Positions 1 to 9,115 of a stretch of DNA of 64,000 nt are shown here, piece after piece; within the stretch, counting starts at the first letter, position 1; each line of letters opens with the position of its first letter. Both the position numbers and the translations under genes were made by a program. The notes under the pieces were generated by a model. The model made no database searches, had not been told where the DNA came from, and worked only from the letters and a program-made list of their open reading frames with translations. Origin of the DNA: an uncultured Hellea sp. GTDB lineage: Bacteria > Pseudomonadota > Alphaproteobacteria > Caulobacterales > Maricaulaceae. Location: the NCBI GenBank assembly GCA_905477785.1, contig CAJQGR010000010.1, positions 1 through 64,000 on the forward strand. The letters are read 5' to 3'.

Positions 1-2045
1 TTTTTTACTGTTCTTTGATTTTATTAAGGCAAAGGGGGGTTGGTGTTGGTGTATTTCGTTTATTTGATAAGTTTCACATCTTGGCAATTCATGGCCTAGT
101 AATGCCAATCACTAGATTTATTGGAGTTATAATAGCGGTACATTATGATGCCGGTTTTATTGGATTCTTGATAGCTTGGTATATAGGCTCAATGGCTGCC
201 TATTTCTTTCTTCCTATGATGGCCATATTGGAATTGAAATCCCGTGGTTTATTAATGTTAGTGGTACGTTCAAAGTCGCCTTTGTTTAAAGCTAGAAGTG
301 GTTTGTGGAAATTTATGATTAAGTCCAATATAGATTCTACCCTCTCAGCTTCAACAACACATTTACCAGCACTAATGGTGATGGGTATGTTTGGCTCTAC
401 ATGGGTGGCTATTTATAGAATTGCTGAAGAAGCTGCCAAATTATTATCCGAAGGTTTTAAGCTCCTTGACCAGGTTATTTATCCCGAGCTTGCTAAAATG
501 ATAAGCCTTGGAGAAGCAGAAAAAATATGGGGGTTAGTTAAAAAGACAGCGATATCGTTATTAAGTTTTGGTCTTGTGACCGCATTTATAGTAAAAGTAG
601 GAGGGCCTGATTTATTAAGTATGGTTTTCTCTGTTGACTATGCAATGGCTGCACCACTTGCTTCACTTTTAATTCTTGCTGCTGCCATAACAGGTATAGC
701 GGCTCCATTATACCCAGTGTTATATGCAACGGATAAACCTGAAAGGGCTATATACGCTCGTGGAACCGGAGTTATAGTCTATATAACAGCTTTTATACTT
801 TTGAGTTTTTCAATTGGAAAGATGGCTCCTGGTTGGGCGTCAATTCTTAGTAATATTACATCCGTGGGATTTTTGGTTTATTTAACTCAAGGTACGTTAA
901 AAAGTGTTGTAGAAAACAAGCAGTCAAAATCTAATGATTGCGTTAATAAACAGGTAAATTTTATTGGAGGCTCTAAGGTAAAGTTGTGGGGGATGCCTTT
1001 ATTGAAATGGCAGCAGCGTGCAATGGACAAGGCTATTTCAGATAATAACCCAGGGGTTATTTATTTGCAGTTAAATTGGATATTATCATCCAGTCTCGCA
1101 AAGGCTTTTGCTGCTGACAATAAAATGGCGTTAATTTCTGGAAATAAAATCATTGGTACTAATGGGATAGATAGAGAGTCAGCAGTTGAAATAATTGGAA
1201 AGAGTTCAGATATTTTAATAGGAACAGACATCGACGGATATAGGCCAGAAGATTTGGATGATGGCTATAATAAGGCACTTAGAAAAACAGAACATCCCTA
1301 TGCCCTTGATATCAATAAGACATCACCATCTGAAATCATGCGTCGACAATTTTCTAGCTCGTATAAAGGTGTTACTGATTTTGTGACTAAGTGGTTTTGG
1401 CCTATTCCTGCTTTTTATGTCACGCGTTTATTTGCCACTTTAAGGTTCTCACCAAATATGGTTACCACCATAGGGCTTCTATTAATGTTTGCTGCTTTGT
1501 ATTATTTTTGGCTTGGTGAGTGGATGTTAGGTTTTCTGACTGGTTGGCTCATGACATTTTTAGATACTGTTGATGGCAAGTTAGCCCGCACAACTATGAC
1601 ATATTCATGGTGGGGTAATATTTATGACCATGGTATAGATTTAATTCATCCACCGTTCTGGTATTGGGCATGGTTTGTTGGTTTAGGTGGAGTATTTACA
1701 TGGCAAAATTTACAATCCGATTATATGAGTTTAACTTTAGTGGCTATTTTAGTTGGATACGTCATCGATAGAATTATTGAAGGTATTTTTATAGCTAAGC
1801 ATGGATTTCACATTCATGTGTGGAAACCTATCAATTCTTTTATGAGGTATATTACTGCGCGTAGAAATCCAAATATGTTTATATTCATGATAGGTATATG
1901 TTTTTTACCATTGTTTCCTTATGCAGGTAGATGGGGTTTCTATGCTGTTGGAATTTGGACTTGGTTATGTATATTATTTAATTTTATTGTTTTATTCTAT
2001 AGTATGTTTTTGCCAAAGCCAGCACAAAGCTGGATGAGTAAATAA
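1..2045 (+). CDS. Wzx-type flippase fused to CDP-alcohol phosphatidyltransferase (5' partial)
   Basis: The frame is open to the left edge (no stop from base 3), so the N-terminus lies outside the window and the TTG at 15 is not a credible start. Residues 1 to about 305 of the listed ORF are hydrophobic and resemble the second half of a polysaccharide/lipid flippase of the MATE/Wzx superfamily. A soluble stretch (about 315-440) follows. The C-terminal third is a CDP-alcohol phosphatidyltransferase: DTVDGKLAR followed by G..D..D at 517-542 fits the family signature DxxDGxxAR-x8-GxxxDxxxD exactly. Such enzymes move a phospho-alcohol from a CDP-alcohol to an acceptor at the membrane. It overlaps the next gene by one base (TAATG), so the genes are probably translationally coupled. 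The fusion is seen directly as one uninterrupted frame. Substrate and product are unknown. Confidence 0.8.
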   Translation, partial: FYCSLILLRQRGVGVGVFRLFDKFHILAIHGLVMPITRFIGVIIAVHYDAGFIGFLIAWYIGSMAAYFFLPMMAILELKSRGLLMLVVRSKSPLFKARSGLWKFMIKSNIDSTLSASTTHLPALMVMGMFGSTWVAIYRIAEEAAKLLSEGFKLLDQVIYPELAKMISLGEAEKIWGLVKKTAISLLSFGLVTAFIVKVGGPDLLSMVFSVDYAMAAPLASLLILAAAITGIAAPLYPVLYATDKPERAIYARGTGVIVYITAFILLSFSIGKMAPGWASILSNITSVGFLVYLTQGTLKSVVENKQSKSNDCVNKQVNFIGGSKVKLWGMPLLKWQQRAMDKAISDNNPGVIYLQLNWILSSSLAKAFAADNKMALISGNKIIGTNGIDRESAVEIIGKSSDILIGTDIDGYRPEDLDDGYNKALRKTEHPYALDINKTSPSEIMRRQFSSSYKGVTDFVTKWFWPIPAFYVTRLFATLRFSPNMVTTIGLLLMFAALYYFWLGEWMLGFLTGWLMTFLDTVDGKLARTTMTYSWWGNIYDHGIDLIHPPFWYWAWFVGLGGVFTWQNLQSDYMSLTLVAILVGYVIDRIIEGIFIAKHGFHIHVWKPINSFMRYITARRNPNMFIFMIGICFLPLFPYAGRWGFYAVGIWTWLCILFNFIVLFYSMFLPKPAQSWMSK

Positions 2046-2713
2046 TGAAGAATATAGTAATATTTGATCTTGATTACACGCTGACTAAAAAAGGTACATG
2101 GGGGAGATTTGTTTTTCATACTGTTAAATATAAACCATGGATATGGTTACCTTTAATTTTATCAGCTGGTTTTGCGCAGTGGCGTTATAAAGCTGGCTAT
2201 ACGCCAAGAATATCCGTTAAGCAAAGTATGATGAAATGGAGTATGGTTGGGTGTTCAAAGATTAAAATGAAAAAATTAGCCATTGAATTTGCTAGGAATG
2301 AAGTTCTCCAAGGTTTACGACCAGGAGCTATTGAGATACTAAATTGTCATAAAGCATTAGGGGACACAATAATTATAGCCAGTGCCGCTGTTGATTTACT
2401 AGTTAAGCCTATAGCTGAGTTATTAAAAATTGATTATTGGGTTGCGACTAATATGAGTTGGACAAATGGTGTTTTAAGAAAAGAATTTGCATCTAAGAAT
2501 TGTTATGGACCTGAAAAACTACAAAGAGTAAAATTGTTGCTTCAGGATACCTTAATGTTTAATAGGAGTGAAATTTTAATTAAAATGTATACTGATAGTA
2601 TCTCAGATATTGATATATTGAGGTTTAGTGACTTTGGTGTTGCAGTAAACCCAGATAGAAAACTTGCTAAAGCTGCTATTGACGAAAACTTTGAAATAGT
2701 TAATTGGAACTGA
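2045..2713 (+). CDS. HAD-IB family phosphatase
   Basis: This 222-residue protein starts at the ATG overlapping the upstream stop. The HAD motifs are in order: FDLDYTLT (motif I, nucleophile Asp8 and acid Asp10), a Ser in IIIASAA (motif II), Lys in GPEKLQRVK (motif III) and TDSISDID (motif IV). The length and the small helical cap after motif I fit subclass IB, the group of SerB-like and phosphatidylglycerophosphatase-like enzymes. Placed between a CDP-alcohol transferase and a nucleotidyltransferase, it could remove the phosphate from a phospho-alcohol or phospholipid intermediate of the same pathway. That role is inference; phosphoserine phosphatase is an alternative but the context does not suggest it. 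Confidence 0.75.
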   Translation: MKNIVIFDLDYTLTKKGTWGRFVFHTVKYKPWIWLPLILSAGFAQWRYKAGYTPRISVKQSMMKWSMVGCSKIKMKKLAIEFARNEVLQGLRPGAIEILNCHKALGDTIIIASAAVDLLVKPIAELLKIDYWVATNMSWTNGVLRKEFASKNCYGPEKLQRVKLLLQDTLMFNRSEILIKMYTDSISDIDILRFSDFGVAVNPDRKLAKAAIDENFEIVNWN

Positions 2714-2737
2714 AGTCAAATAAATGGGTTTAATTAC

Positions 2738-3496
2738 ATGCATGCTATAATACTTTCTGCAGGGCGCGGTTCAAGGTTGTTACCTTTAACAACTGATTTA
2801 CCAAAATGTTTGCTTCCAGTTGGGTTGTCATCTGTTCTTGCTCTACAAATTGATACTTTGTTAAAACAAGGGATAGAAAAAATAACGATTGTTACAGGAT
2901 TTAACTCTCATCTTGTGGAGGCGGAAGTATCGTCAGGTAAATTTGGTAAAGATGTGAACATTCTTTACAATCCTTTCTATCAAGTGGCAGATAACCTAGC
3001 ATCTTGTTGGATGGCACGACAAGAAATGAATAATGACTTCTTACTTATTAATGGTGACACACTATTTAGCCCAGAATTATTGATTAAAGTATTAGCAGCT
3101 CCAGCTAGAGATATATCAGTAACGATTGATCAAAAAGAGCACTATGATGGTGATGATATGAAGGTGTCATTGAATGGTTCGCAACTTACTGCGATAGGTA
3201 AAACATTGCTTCCACAAAAAACTCAAGGGGAATCCATAGGTATGTTACGTTTTATGGATAAAGGTCCAGATATATTTAAGAACGAGTTAGAGCGTTTGAT
3301 GAGAATGGAAGAAGGTACTAAAAGTTGGTTTTTATCGGCTATAAACGGCTTAGCGCAATCAGAGCAAACAATTGATACTACCAACATTAAGGGAGAAACT
3401 TGGTCTGAACTTGATACGCCTGAAGATTATGAAATTTGTTTGGATCTATTTGGCGGCAGTGCGATGGCAAGAAAGAGACTAGCAGCTATAAAGTAG
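2738..3496 (+). CDS. Nucleotidyltransferase (sugar- or alcohol-phosphate type, LicC/IPCT-like)
   Basis: A 252-residue single-domain NTP transferase. The N-terminal signature SAGRGSRLLPLT..LPKCLLPVG (residues about 7-30) is the nucleotide-binding loop of the NTP_transferase fold, and LLINGD near residue 105 carries the metal-binding Asp. There is no left-handed beta-helix C-terminal domain, so it is unlike GlmU or GlgC. The short form with a NPFY..DNLASCW segment recalls cytidylyltransferases for phosphocholine (LicC) or inositol-1-phosphate. Next to a CDP-alcohol transferase, a CTP-dependent activation of a phospho-alcohol is the natural reading, but nucleotide and substrate are inferred. It is 24 bases after the HAD gene on the same strand. 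Confidence 0.75.
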   Translation: MHAIILSAGRGSRLLPLTTDLPKCLLPVGLSSVLALQIDTLLKQGIEKITIVTGFNSHLVEAEVSSGKFGKDVNILYNPFYQVADNLASCWMARQEMNNDFLLINGDTLFSPELLIKVLAAPARDISVTIDQKEHYDGDDMKVSLNGSQLTAIGKTLLPQKTQGESIGMLRFMDKGPDIFKNELERLMRMEEGTKSWFLSAINGLAQSEQTIDTTNIKGETWSELDTPEDYEICLDLFGGSAMARKRLAAIK

Positions 3497-3567
3497 TTAT
3501 TAAAAATAATTACTAAGATTAATATTTCCTGTGTGAAATAATTAAATTAAGTTAGACATTATTAATT

Positions 3568-4377
3568 ATGAAAAAAGTTGTTGAAAAGCCAAAGCATTTG
3601 AAGAATCCCAGAAGGGCTTTTGTAAAAAAGAATGGTAAAAAGCTTGTAAGGAAAATTGCAAGCTTCCAAGCTAAGCAGTCTTTAGTTCCAGACACACCCA
3701 AAATTGATAATAAATACTTTCCATTTCTAAAGAACTTCACAGATAACTGGCTAGATATTAAAGCGGAAGTATTGGAAGTTTTGAAATACAAAGAAGTAAT
3801 CCCTGGTTTTCAAGATATTTCACCAGATCAATATCGATTGGCGACAGAAAATAATTGGAAGACTTTTGTTCTATTTGGATTTGGTAAACGGCTGGCTAAA
3901 AATGCATCTCTCGCTCCTAAGACATCAAAATTGCTTGAAGGTGTTCCAAACCTTCAGACTGCTATGTTTTCAATTTTGGCACCTGGGTACCATATACCGG
4001 CTCACAGTGGAGTAACTAAAGGTATATTAAGGTCTCATATTGGTTTGATAATTCCATCAGATCGTGAGAATTGCCGCATTCGTGTTGATAATACTATAAC
4101 ACCTTGGAAAGAGGGTGAAATCTTTGTATTCGACGATACCTATGAACATGAAGTTTGGAATGATACAGATCAAGAACGAGTTATTCTTTTGTTTGATTTT
4201 GATAGACCTATGAAATTTTGGGGTCGCTTATTAAACACTACATTCCTTCAAATAATGAAATTTACTGCCTTTTACCAAGACCCAAAAAAAAACTTAAAGT
4301 CTGCTGAAGACAGACTTGAGGCTGCTATCCGTAAAGTCGATGCAAACATAGAGGCAATGAGTGACCCTGCGCCATGA
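3568..4377 (+). CDS. Aspartyl/asparaginyl beta-hydroxylase-like 2OG dioxygenase (LpxO-like)
   Basis: A 269-residue protein of the Asp_Arg_Hydrox family. After a basic N-terminus the core shows PAHSG, RSHIGLIIP (iron His), EGEIFVFDDTYEHEVWN (second iron His) and ERVILLFDFDRP (2-oxoglutarate Arg), the usual order in this family. Bacterial members include LpxO, which 2-hydroxylates a lipid A acyl chain, and peptidyl Asp hydroxylases. There is no clear membrane anchor. It lies 71 bases after the nucleotidyltransferase on the same strand, so an envelope-modifying role is plausible but unproven. It is convergent with gph, with only four bases between them. Confidence 0.75.
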   Translation: MKKVVEKPKHLKNPRRAFVKKNGKKLVRKIASFQAKQSLVPDTPKIDNKYFPFLKNFTDNWLDIKAEVLEVLKYKEVIPGFQDISPDQYRLATENNWKTFVLFGFGKRLAKNASLAPKTSKLLEGVPNLQTAMFSILAPGYHIPAHSGVTKGILRSHIGLIIPSDRENCRIRVDNTITPWKEGEIFVFDDTYEHEVWNDTDQERVILLFDFDRPMKFWGRLLNTTFLQIMKFTAFYQDPKKNLKSAEDRLEAAIRKVDANIEAMSDPAP

Positions 4378-4381
4378 GCAA

Positions 4382-5056
4382 TTAATATATTATTTTGTTT
4401 ATTGCTAGGGGAAGATCGCGAAAATGTTGTAATAGATAATTGCCCCCTAGTCTTCTTGCAGGAATAGTTGAGTACCCATATTTCATAATTATAGAGGGAA
4501 TCTTTGCTTTTTGAGCTGATATTACATCGGGTAAACTATCACCTACCATTATTATCTTTTTTTTTGTTCCTTTATGACCAGCAGCTGTCCAAATATGGTC
4601 TGGATATGGCTTATTTCTGATTAAATCATCTGAACCAACAATGCGTATGAACAATTTTGAAAGAGATAAATCTTGAATTAACGGTCGTGCAAGATAGCCT
4701 GGTTTATTAGTACATATTGATAGCTCAGCTCCCATTTTTTTTAAACTTTTAAGAACGGTTTCTACTCCAGGGTATGGCTTACTCAATAAACACAGATTAT
4801 TAGCATATAAATTCATAAATATTTTTTGTAGCTTATCTAATCGAGTCTTACTCACTTCGTGTTTTTCTCTTCGTAAAGCCTCAATAATTAATTTTCTTGC
4901 ACCGTAACCAACACTTTTCTGCGCTTCCTTAAAGTTTGTTTTAGGAAGACCCTCAAGCGCGATAACTTCATTTAAAACTCTAATGAGATCTGGAGCAGTA
5001 TTTACAAGAGTCCCATCAAGGTCAAAGCATATGGAAATATTTTGAAGATTTTTCAT
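4382..5056 (-). CDS. gph: Phosphoglycolate phosphatase-like HAD hydrolase
   Basis: A 224-residue HAD-IA hydrolase. CFDLDGTLVNTAPDL near the N-terminus is motif I with both catalytic Asp residues; CTNKPG gives motifs II/III and MVGDSLPDV gives motif IV. The length and the helical cap between residues about 20 and 90 fit phosphoglycolate phosphatase, which removes the 2-phosphoglycolate made during DNA repair or oxygenation reactions. Paralogous phosphatases of the same subclass (for example pyrophosphatase PpaX) cannot be excluded. It is divergent from glmU, with the shared promoter region in about 90 bases. Confidence 0.75.
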   Translation of the reverse strand: MKNLQNISICFDLDGTLVNTAPDLIRVLNEVIALEGLPKTNFKEAQKSVGYGARKLIIEALRREKHEVSKTRLDKLQKIFMNLYANNLCLLSKPYPGVETVLKSLKKMGAELSICTNKPGYLARPLIQDLSLSKLFIRIVGSDDLIRNKPYPDHIWTAAGHKGTKKKIIMVGDSLPDVISAQKAKIPSIIMKYGYSTIPARRLGGNYLLQHFRDLPLAINKIIY

Positions 5057-5145
5057 ATATTTCCCTTAATAGAATCGCGTTCCGTGTTATCATGGTTTAT
5101 TGTTATAATAAGTCAACGCCGACGAATCATCTGGGAGAGTGCTTT

Positions 5146-6489
5146 ATGGTCCACAAAAGAGCTGCTATTATTTTAGCTGCGGGCAAGTCTTCACGTATGA
5201 AATCCTCGCTTTCAAAAGTCCTTCATTGTGTGGGGGGTCAATCAATGCTTGCATGGTCTGCATCCTTGGCTCGCGCAGCAAATGTTTCAAGAGCAATATG
5301 TGTCGCTGGTAGCGATAATGATGATGTTAAAGAAGCTGCAGAAAACCTTGGTCTAGATGTTGCAATTCAAAAAAAACAACTAGGTACAGCAAACGCTGTT
5401 ATGGCGGCTAAAGATATTTTAGGGGATTTTTCTGGTAGTATCATGGTTTTATATGCCGATACTCCTTTAATCCAAATAGAAACATTAGAAAAAGTCTTTA
5501 ATAGCCTCGAGGGTGAGGCCTCTGCTGCTGTTTTAGGTTTTGATGCGAGAGAACCTAATAGTTATGGAAGGCTGGTAACCGAAGGGGACAAGCTAATTGA
5601 AATTGTTGAGGCTAAAGAAGCAAGTCCAGATCAACTTTCAATAAGCCTTTGTAATAGTGGTATTATAGCATTCTCCTCAGAGGAATTTGATGAAACCCTT
5701 AAAAAAATTAATAATGAAAATAGTAAAGGTGAATATTACCTTACTGATTTGATAAAAATTATGTGCAAAGAAGGTAAGGTCTCAACATTTGTTATGGCTC
5801 CTGAGCATGAGGTGCTAGGTGTTAACTCTCGGAAAGACCTAGCTCTGGCAGAAAAATCTTTCCAAACCAGAATGAGAAATAATGCTATGGAGTCAGGTGT
5901 TACTTTGCGTGATCCATCTTCAGTTTATTTTTCGTATGATACAATCATTGAAAGAGATGCAGATATAGCTTCAAACGTTGTTTTTGGACTTGGTGTTAAA
6001 ATTTCTAGAGGAGCTATTATTCACCCCTTTTGTGATATTCAAGGGTCATTCATATCTAAGGGTTCCAAAGTAGGCCCCTTTGCAAGACTTCGCCAAGGTT
6101 CATTTTTAGGAGAGAATGCTAAAGTAGGAAATTTTGTTGAAACGAAAAACGCTCAAATAAGTAAGGGTACTAAAGTCAATCATCTATCGTATATAGGTGA
6201 TGCAGAAATTGGAGAAAATTGTAATATAGGAGCCGGAACCATAACCTGTAATTATGATGGCTATAAAAAGCATAAGACCATCATAGGGAAAAATGTTTTC
6301 GTTGGCACTAATTCATCTTTAGTTGCGCCCATAAAAATTGGTGACCAAGCATTTTTAGGTAGCGGAGGTGTGATAACCGAAGATGTACCTCCTGGGTCAC
6401 TTGCTTTGGCAAGGGCAAAGCAAATTAATAAAATAGATTGGGCTTACAGATTTAGGGCTGCACAAATAAAAAGAAAGAAAAGTGAGTAA
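5146..6489 (+). CDS. glmU: Bifunctional UDP-GlcNAc pyrophosphorylase / glucosamine-1-P acetyltransferase
   Basis: GlmU makes UDP-GlcNAc for peptidoglycan and lipopolysaccharide. The N-terminal uridylyltransferase domain opens with LAAGKSSRMKSSLSKVLH (the usual Pro before KVLH is Ser here). The C-terminal left-handed beta-helix begins near residue 260 and holds NHLSYIGDAEIG, with the His that acts as base in acetyl transfer, then GAGTITCNYDG. I moved the start from the ORF-track start at 5092 to the ATG at 5146, which has GGGAGAG seven bases upstream and gives 447 residues, close to the 456 of E. coli. The stop overlaps the rpiA start (TAATG). Confidence 0.93.
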   Translation: MVHKRAAIILAAGKSSRMKSSLSKVLHCVGGQSMLAWSASLARAANVSRAICVAGSDNDDVKEAAENLGLDVAIQKKQLGTANAVMAAKDILGDFSGSIMVLYADTPLIQIETLEKVFNSLEGEASAAVLGFDAREPNSYGRLVTEGDKLIEIVEAKEASPDQLSISLCNSGIIAFSSEEFDETLKKINNENSKGEYYLTDLIKIMCKEGKVSTFVMAPEHEVLGVNSRKDLALAEKSFQTRMRNNAMESGVTLRDPSSVYFSYDTIIERDADIASNVVFGLGVKISRGAIIHPFCDIQGSFISKGSKVGPFARLRQGSFLGENAKVGNFVETKNAQISKGTKVNHLSYIGDAEIGENCNIGAGTITCNYDGYKKHKTIIGKNVFVGTNSSLVAPIKIGDQAFLGSGGVITEDVPPGSLALARAKQINKIDWAYRFRAAQIKRKKSE

Positions 6490-7193
6490 TGCAAGTAACT
6501 AAGGAAAATGCAGCACTTGCTGCATTGGATTATGTAGAAGATGGAATGATCTTAGGTTTAGGGTCAGGTTCCACAGCAGAAATATTTATAAAACATTTAG
6601 GTATGAGAATAGCTGATGGAATGAAAATTATAGGAGTCCCAACATCCAAGCGAACAGAGGCTGTTGCAATAAAAAATGGCGTACCTTTAATTGAGCCTGA
6701 TAAAGTAAGTAGTATTCAACTAACAATTGATGGAGCTGATGAGGTTGACCCAGGGTTCTCACTTATTAAGGGGGGGGGTGCATGTTTGCTGCGAGAAAAA
6801 ATAATAGCTCACGCCTCTGATAAAATGATCGTGATAGCTGACGATAGTAAAATTGTTGATACTCTGGGGAAATATCCATTACCAGTTGAAGTAGACCCAT
6901 TCGCAATGGCTCTTACTGCAGAAAAAATATATAGTGCATTAGTAAACAGTGGTTGCGAAAGTGCGGTGACTGTTTTGAGGCAAAAAATAAATGGTCAAGG
7001 TCCTCTAGTTACTGATGGGGGTCATTTTTTACTTGATTGTAGCTGCAAAAAAATTCCAGATCCTGCCGAAACAGCTTTTCAGTTGTCTAGAATTCCAGGT
7101 GTAATGGAGCATGGCTTATTTGTTGGTCTTGCGAGTATAATTATTGTTGGGTTTGAGGATCATGCCAAGGTCATGGAAATAACTGAGGAATAA
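6489..7193 (+). CDS. rpiA: Ribose-5-phosphate isomerase A
   Basis: A 234-residue enzyme interconverting ribose 5-phosphate and ribulose 5-phosphate in the pentose phosphate pathway. The phosphate-binding GLGSGSTAEIFI (about residues 18-30), DGADEVDP (catalytic Asp region) and KGGGACLLREKI (with the catalytic Glu) are all present. Its start codon overlaps the glmU stop by one base, so it is probably co-translated with glmU and followed closely by gor. The KGGG codons contain a run of nine G, unusual in this AT-rich sequence. Confidence 0.93.
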   Translation: MQVTKENAALAALDYVEDGMILGLGSGSTAEIFIKHLGMRIADGMKIIGVPTSKRTEAVAIKNGVPLIEPDKVSSIQLTIDGADEVDPGFSLIKGGGACLLREKIIAHASDKMIVIADDSKIVDTLGKYPLPVEVDPFAMALTAEKIYSALVNSGCESAVTVLRQKINGQGPLVTDGGHFLLDCSCKKIPDPAETAFQLSRIPGVMEHGLFVGLASIIIVGFEDHAKVMEITEE

Positions 7194-7200
7194 AATATTA

Positions 7201-8559
7201 ATGTTAGAATTTGATTATGATCTTTTCGTAATAGGTGCAGGATCAGGAGGCGTTCGTGCGGCTAGGCTTGCTGCTCAAATGGGAAAAAAAGTAGCTATTG
7301 CAGAAGAAAGTAAACCCGGAGGAACTTGTGTAGTAAGAGGGTGCGTACCAAAAAAATACTTAGTTTACGGAGCAGAATACGGCTCCTCTATTGCAGCTAG
7401 TGAAAAGTATGGATGGTCATATGAAAATTTAGATTTTAATTGGGAAAAGTTGAGAGACTCCATTCAAAAAGAGGTGGATCGTTTATCAGGTATCTATTCT
7501 AATATTTTAAACAAAAATGGTGCAGTGGTATATAATGAGCGTGCGGAATTTATAGATAAAAACACAGTGATTTTAACTTCAAGTAAGAAAAAAATTTCTG
7601 CAGAAAATATACTGATCGCAGTTGGTGGTCGACCTTGGTCTCCAGATATAAATGGTGTCGAACATTCTATAATTTCGGATGATGCTTTCCTTCTTGAGAA
7701 ATTACCATCTTCTATTCTGATAATAGGTGGAGGTTATATAGCTTCGGAATTTGCTGGGATTTTTTCAGGGCTAGGTGTAAAAACTATCCAAGCATATAGA
7801 GGTGAACATTTACTTAAAGGTTTTGATAAAGACATTCGATTACGTGTTGGAACCCATCAAAAAATTAATGGTATTGATGTACGTTATAATATCTCACCTC
7901 TAGAGATTAGTATTAACGGTGAAACTTATAATACTCATTTTGATGATGATAGTATAATTAATTCTGACTTAGTATTCATGGCTACAGGACGTCGGCCTTA
8001 TACTTCTTCCTTAGGCCTAGATAGGGTGGGGGTAAAAACTGATGCCTTAGGAAGCATTATTGTAGATGGATTATCTAAAACTAATATTCAAAATATATAT
8101 GCAGTTGGCGATGTTACAAACCGATTAAACTTAACACCAGTGGCTATAAGAGAGGCTAAGGCATTCATTGAAACCCTATATGGATCTGAGCAAGTAGAGT
8201 ATGATCATAGTAATATAGCAAGTGCTGTCTTTACGCGTCCACCCATTGGAGTAGTTGGTTTGAATGAAGCTCAAGCTAGAGAGTTATACGGTGATGATAT
8301 TGTGGTGTATGAAACATCCTTCCGCCCAATGAAGAATATTCTTAGCGGAAAAGAAGAAAAATGTTTTATGAAGTTAATTACTGAAGGAATGAATGAAAAA
8401 ATTGTAGGAATTCATATTATTGGAGATGACAGTCCAGAAATAATTCAAATTTTAGGTATTTGTGTGAAAGCAGGATTAACAAAAGCTGACTTTGATAATA
8501 CTTGTGCTGTTCATCCTACGCTTGCAGAAGAAATTGTAACTTTAAATGCAAGGGCTTGA
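7201..8559 (+). CDS. gor: Glutathione-disulfide reductase
   Basis: A 452-residue class I pyridine nucleotide-disulfide oxidoreductase. FAD-binding GAGSGGVRAARLA lies near residue 13, the redox-active pair is in GGTCVVRGCVPKK, the NADPH-binding site is IIGGGYIASEFAG followed by an Arg-bearing segment typical for NADPH preference, and the C-terminal CAVHPTLAEEIV carries the His-Glu pair. It lacks the CoA- or lipoamide-specific features of relatives. It reduces oxidised glutathione in the cytoplasm. It lies seven bases after rpiA, so it probably shares the NADPH-supplying pentose phosphate operon. Confidence 0.9.
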   Translation: MLEFDYDLFVIGAGSGGVRAARLAAQMGKKVAIAEESKPGGTCVVRGCVPKKYLVYGAEYGSSIAASEKYGWSYENLDFNWEKLRDSIQKEVDRLSGIYSNILNKNGAVVYNERAEFIDKNTVILTSSKKKISAENILIAVGGRPWSPDINGVEHSIISDDAFLLEKLPSSILIIGGGYIASEFAGIFSGLGVKTIQAYRGEHLLKGFDKDIRLRVGTHQKINGIDVRYNISPLEISINGETYNTHFDDDSIINSDLVFMATGRRPYTSSLGLDRVGVKTDALGSIIVDGLSKTNIQNIYAVGDVTNRLNLTPVAIREAKAFIETLYGSEQVEYDHSNIASAVFTRPPIGVVGLNEAQARELYGDDIVVYETSFRPMKNILSGKEEKCFMKLITEGMNEKIVGIHIIGDDSPEIIQILGICVKAGLTKADFDNTCAVHPTLAEEIVTLNARA

Positions 8560-8623
8560 ATTAAGTCTATTTTACTTTAATTCTTGCTAGATTTTAATTT
8601 ATCTAACCTATAAGTTTAATTTT

Positions 8624-9115
8624 ATGACAAAACGAATAGCACTTTATCCTGGAACCTTTGATCCAATGACACTTGGTCACTTAGACATTTTAAAAAGGGC
8701 TAGTACTCTTTGTGATAAGCTAGTGGTCGCTGTTGCTATAAATCGCAATAAAAACCCTTTATTTGCACTAGATGAACGAGTCGAAATGGTTGAAAATGTA
8801 GTGTCACCATTTCGCGAGAGAATTGAAGTCGAGGTAAAATCTTTTGAGGGCTTATTAATTCATTATGCTGAACAAGTTGGAGCTAAAATGATAGTACGTG
8901 GTTTAAGGGCTGTATCTGACTTTGAATATGAATTTCAAATGGCAGGAATGAATGATCGTTTAAATCCTAATATTGAAACTGTATTTTTAATGGCTGACCC
9001 TCAGTATCAAACGATTGCTTCTCGACTGGTGAAAGAAATAGCTAGATTAGGAGGAAATATTTCACAATTTGTGACACCGGAGGTAGAGCTTCGCCTGAAA
9101 GATAAGTTTATATGA
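8624..9115 (+). CDS. coaD: Phosphopantetheine adenylyltransferase
   Basis: A 163-residue enzyme for the penultimate step of coenzyme A synthesis (4'-phosphopantetheine + ATP to dephospho-CoA). The nucleotidyltransferase motif YPGTFDPMTLGHLDI contains the T/HxGH signature; VRGLRAVSDFEYEFQMAGMN is the family's second conserved block. Length matches the family. The stop overlaps the next start (ATGA), coupling it to the secreted cyclophilin. Confidence 0.94.
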   Translation: MTKRIALYPGTFDPMTLGHLDILKRASTLCDKLVVAVAINRNKNPLFALDERVEMVENVVSPFRERIEVEVKSFEGLLIHYAEQVGAKMIVRGLRAVSDFEYEFQMAGMNDRLNPNIETVFLMADPQYQTIASRLVKEIARLGGNISQFVTPEVELRLKDKFI

